A stretch of DNA of 8,185 bases from the NCBI GenBank assembly GCA_016213305.1, contig JACRAV010000291.1:1-8185 (forward strand), written 5' to 3'. The stretch is from Candidatus Zixiibacteriota bacterium. GTDB taxonomy: Bacteria; Zixibacteria; MSB-5A5; GN15; FEB-12. Positions 6,521 through 8,185 of this stretch are shown one piece after another; the stretch's first letter is position 1; each line of letters begins with the position of its first letter. The notes beneath the pieces were generated by a model. The model saw only the letters and a program-made list of their open reading frames with translations. It searched no databases and was not told the DNA's origin. A program made the position numbers and the translations under genes.

Positions 6521-7309
6521 TCAAATCCTGAACAAAAGCACGGCGAAGAAGAAATTGAATATAAGAATGAGCACCGACGAAATAACAACGGCTATAGTTG
6601 TGGAGCGCCCGACCCCTTCGGCGCCGCCGATTGTGGTCATCCCTTCATAACACCCGACCAGCCCGATCAAAAAGCCGAACACTCCCGCCTTGATCATCCC
6701 ATTCAAAAAGTCCGACAACTGGAAAGACATCCGGTAGCCGTTGAGAAATGTCTCCGACGAGATATCGACGCCGAATATGGAGACGGCCAGCGCTCCGATC
6801 ACGGCGATAAAGTTGGCAAAGACGACGAGCATCGGAACCATCACTGTACAGGCCAGCATGCGGGGCAGGACAAGATACCGAACCGGATCGATACCAAGCG
6901 ATTCGAGAGCATCGATCTGCTCCGTCACGCGCATGGTTCCAAGCTCGGCGGCAATTCCCGCTCCGACCCGACCGGCGAACACCAGGGCCGAAAGCACCGG
7001 AGCCAGTTCGATCACCACCGCCTTGCCGACCGCGCTCCCCAAAAGACGTAGCGGCGCACCGATAAACTTGAATTGATACGCCGCCTGCCAGGCCGATACC
7101 GCCCCGACAAATACCGAAATTACGATGATGAGCGGAAGTGATCGCACGCCGATCGAATAGAACTGTCCGACGATGAGATGCATCGAGCGCGGAATGTCTT
7201 TGAGCGTGGCGACGAACCGGCCGGCCAGCAGAGCCATGCCGCCCGAGCGCGTGACCATGTTGATCCCGCGCCGCCCCACCGCCTCGACATGAAAGTCCAT
7301 CGGTTCCAT
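6521..7309 (-). CDS. mlaE: Lipid-transport ABC permease, MlaE type
   Basis: MlaE is the inner-membrane permease subunit that pairs with MlaF and with an MCE protein. The 262-aa product is of usual length, with about five hydrophobic segments, near residues 57-77, 97-120, 150-180, 205-225 and 238-261. Family hallmarks are ELAPVLSALVFAGR (101-114), RVGAGIAAELGTM (114-126), EQIDAL (130-135), LPR (148-150), GCYEG (219-223) and GVGRSTT (232-238). The amphipathic N-terminal stretch before the first membrane segment is also typical. The ATG shares one base with the dnaB stop (TGATG). Only an AGGA 12 nt upstream could act as ribosome binding site, so coupling to dnaB is likely. A second in-frame ATG three codons later is an alternative start. 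mlaF follows after 5 nt, forming a permease/ATPase pair. Confidence 0.94.
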   Translation of the reverse strand: MEPMDFHVEAVGRRGINMVTRSGGMALLAGRFVATLKDIPRSMHLIVGQFYSIGVRSLPLIIVISVFVGAVSAWQAAYQFKFIGAPLRLLGSAVGKAVVIELAPVLSALVFAGRVGAGIAAELGTMRVTEQIDALESLGIDPVRYLVLPRMLACTVMVPMLVVFANFIAVIGALAVSIFGVDISSETFLNGYRMSFQLSDFLNGMIKAGVFGFLIGLVGCYEGMTTIGGAEGVGRSTTIAVVISSVLILIFNFFFAVLLFRI

Positions 7310-7311
7310 CA
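7307..7311 (-). promoter_or_regulatory. dnaB/mlaE stop-start overlap (TGATG)
   Basis: On the minus strand the TGA of dnaB and the ATG of mlaE share their A. Such overlaps commonly permit termination-reinitiation, and the lack of a well-placed ribosome binding site before mlaE supports that reading. Confidence 0.7.
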
Positions 7312-8185
7312 GAAGGGGGCGTCCTGATCTGTGACCCGCATGGCATCGGGCGGAATGGAGCGATCTTCACCGGCACGATTTTCGAATCGGGCCAGGTCCT
7401 TCAGGAAGGTGAGGAATATCGAACCAATCGGGCCATTACGCTGTTTGGCGATGATGATTTCCGCGGCCCCCTGAGCTTCCTGATACTCTTTGTCTTCCTG
7501 ATTCAAGTACATTTCTTTGCGATAGACGAACATGACCAGATCGGCGTCCTGCTCGATGGCGCCGGATTCGCGAAGGTCCGCCAGCTGGGGACGTTTGTCG
7601 CCGCCGCGCTGTTCCACCTGCCGGGAGAGCTGGGAAATGGCGATCAGCGGCACCGCCAGCTCTTTGGCCATCGATTTCAAGCTCTGCGAAATCATGGCGA
7701 TTTCGTTTTGCCGATTTTCGAATCGACCCGATCCCCTCATTAATTGAATATAGTCAACGACGATCATCCCGATATTGTGTTGCGCCTTGAGCCGGCGGGC
7801 CTTGGCCCGCATCTCGAGCGGCGAGAGACTGGCCGAATCGTCGATAAAAATCGGCGCCGCCGACAGGATATTGGCCGAGGTTGTGAGGCGCGGCCACTCC
7901 CGATCGTTCGGCGGTCGCTTCCGCAACATCTGCTGGTTCAGCCCGGCCCGGCCGCTCAGCATGCGAAAAACCAGTTGCTCGGTGGACATTTCGAGCGAAA
8001 ACACACCCACGCCGATATTTTGCTCCGTTGCAACCCGTTCCGCAATGTTCAGGGCCAGCGAGGTCTTGCCCATCGACGGACGGCCCGCGATGATGATCAG
8101 GTCTCCGGCATGGAGTCCCAGAGTCATCTCATCGAGCTTGAAATAACCCGTCTTGACGCCGGTCAGAACCTGGCCGGAGTCGAGC
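7309..8185 (-). CDS. dnaB: Replicative DNA helicase DnaB, C-terminal part (5' end outside window)
   Basis: DnaB is the hexameric helicase that unwinds DNA at the replication fork. The frame is open to the right edge, giving 291 visible residues that correspond to the linker end and the whole RecA-like C-terminal domain. Compared with the usual 440-470 aa, about 150-180 N-terminal residues are missing, so the true start is not in the window. Visible motifs are LTGVKTGYFKLDE (7-19), Walker A GRPSMGKTS (34-42), SLEMS (63-67), Walker B MIVVDYIQLM (140-149), DLRESGAIEQDAD (203-215) and AKQRNGP (246-252). An internal ATG at 8127 lies inside the conserved domain and is not the start. The common intein insertion points at the P-loop and the DYIQLM block are uninterrupted. 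The stop overlaps the mlaE start by one base. Confidence 0.96.
   Translation of the reverse strand, partial: LDSGQVLTGVKTGYFKLDEMTLGLHAGDLIIIAGRPSMGKTSLALNIAERVATEQNIGVGVFSLEMSTEQLVFRMLSGRAGLNQQMLRKRPPNDREWPRLTTSANILSAAPIFIDDSASLSPLEMRAKARRLKAQHNIGMIVVDYIQLMRGSGRFENRQNEIAMISQSLKSMAKELAVPLIAISQLSRQVEQRGGDKRPQLADLRESGAIEQDADLVMFVYRKEMYLNQEDKEYQEAQGAAEIIIAKQRNGPIGSIFLTFLKDLARFENRAGEDRSIPPDAMRVTDQDAPF

Noticed and set aside
6522..6524. TTG at 6524 as the mlaF start
   Set aside because: The only AGGA is 1 nt from it but 10 nt from the ATG at 6515, and family members begin close to the IEVEQLSKRFG block.
8125..8127. ATG at 8127 as the dnaB start
   Set aside because: Conserved DnaB sequence (LTGVKTGYFKLDE) continues in frame upstream to the window edge, so this is an internal methionine.
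1..8185. CRISPR array, mobile element, phage or toxin-antitoxin genes
   Set aside because: No regularly spaced direct repeats, transposase-like frames, terminal repeats or small paired genes were seen. All sizeable genes are core or metabolic families.

Overview
The window is a stretch of chromosomal backbone in which every recognisable gene is on the minus strand, so transcription runs from the right edge to the left edge. The DNA is fairly GC-rich. The genes point to a diderm bacterium: it has MlaE/MlaF-type retrograde lipid ABC transporter components, a queuosine-pathway tRNA-guanine transglycosylase and standard bacterial DnaB and RadA. I see no phage, insertion sequence, CRISPR array, rRNA or tRNA gene. 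Gene order and protein style would fit a member of the FCB/Zixibacteria-like assemblage, but this is a weak inference and the taxon cannot be fixed from the sequence alone.

Right part (8185 to 3243): a tightly packed five-gene cluster. In transcription order it holds dnaB (replicative helicase, 5' end outside the window), mlaE (lipid ABC permease), mlaF (lipid ABC ATPase), radA (branch-migration/repair ATPase) and tgt (tRNA-guanine transglycosylase). Junctions are a TGATG one-base overlap (dnaB/mlaE), a 5-nt gap (mlaE/mlaF), an ATGA four-base overlap (mlaF/radA) and a 4-nt gap (radA/tgt). This suggests one mRNA with translational coupling that mixes replication, envelope lipid transport, recombination repair and tRNA modification.

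Middle part (3242 to 2890): a non-coding region of about 350 nt, the only clear regulatory region in the window. It contains a strong sigma70-type promoter reading left (TTGACA, 16 nt, TATATT). The predicted leader holds a CRP/FNR-type palindrome TGTGA-N6-TCACA enclosed by an outer 6-bp inverted repeat, and next to the start codon a small hairpin that on the plus strand looks like an intrinsic terminator.

Left part (2889 to 1): an NAD(P)-dependent aldehyde dehydrogenase (496 aa), then after 175 nt a P-loop GTPase-like protein of the cyclic-2,3-diphosphoglycerate synthetase/COG2403 family, truncated by the left window edge. No terminator is visible between them, so the two may form a second transcription unit driven by the regulated promoter.

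Most of the window is ordinary core-genome content. The points most worth a second look are the palindromic control region before the aldehyde dehydrogenase, the mixed-function overlapping operon without an MCE partner for MlaE/MlaF, and the COG2403 protein of uncertain role.
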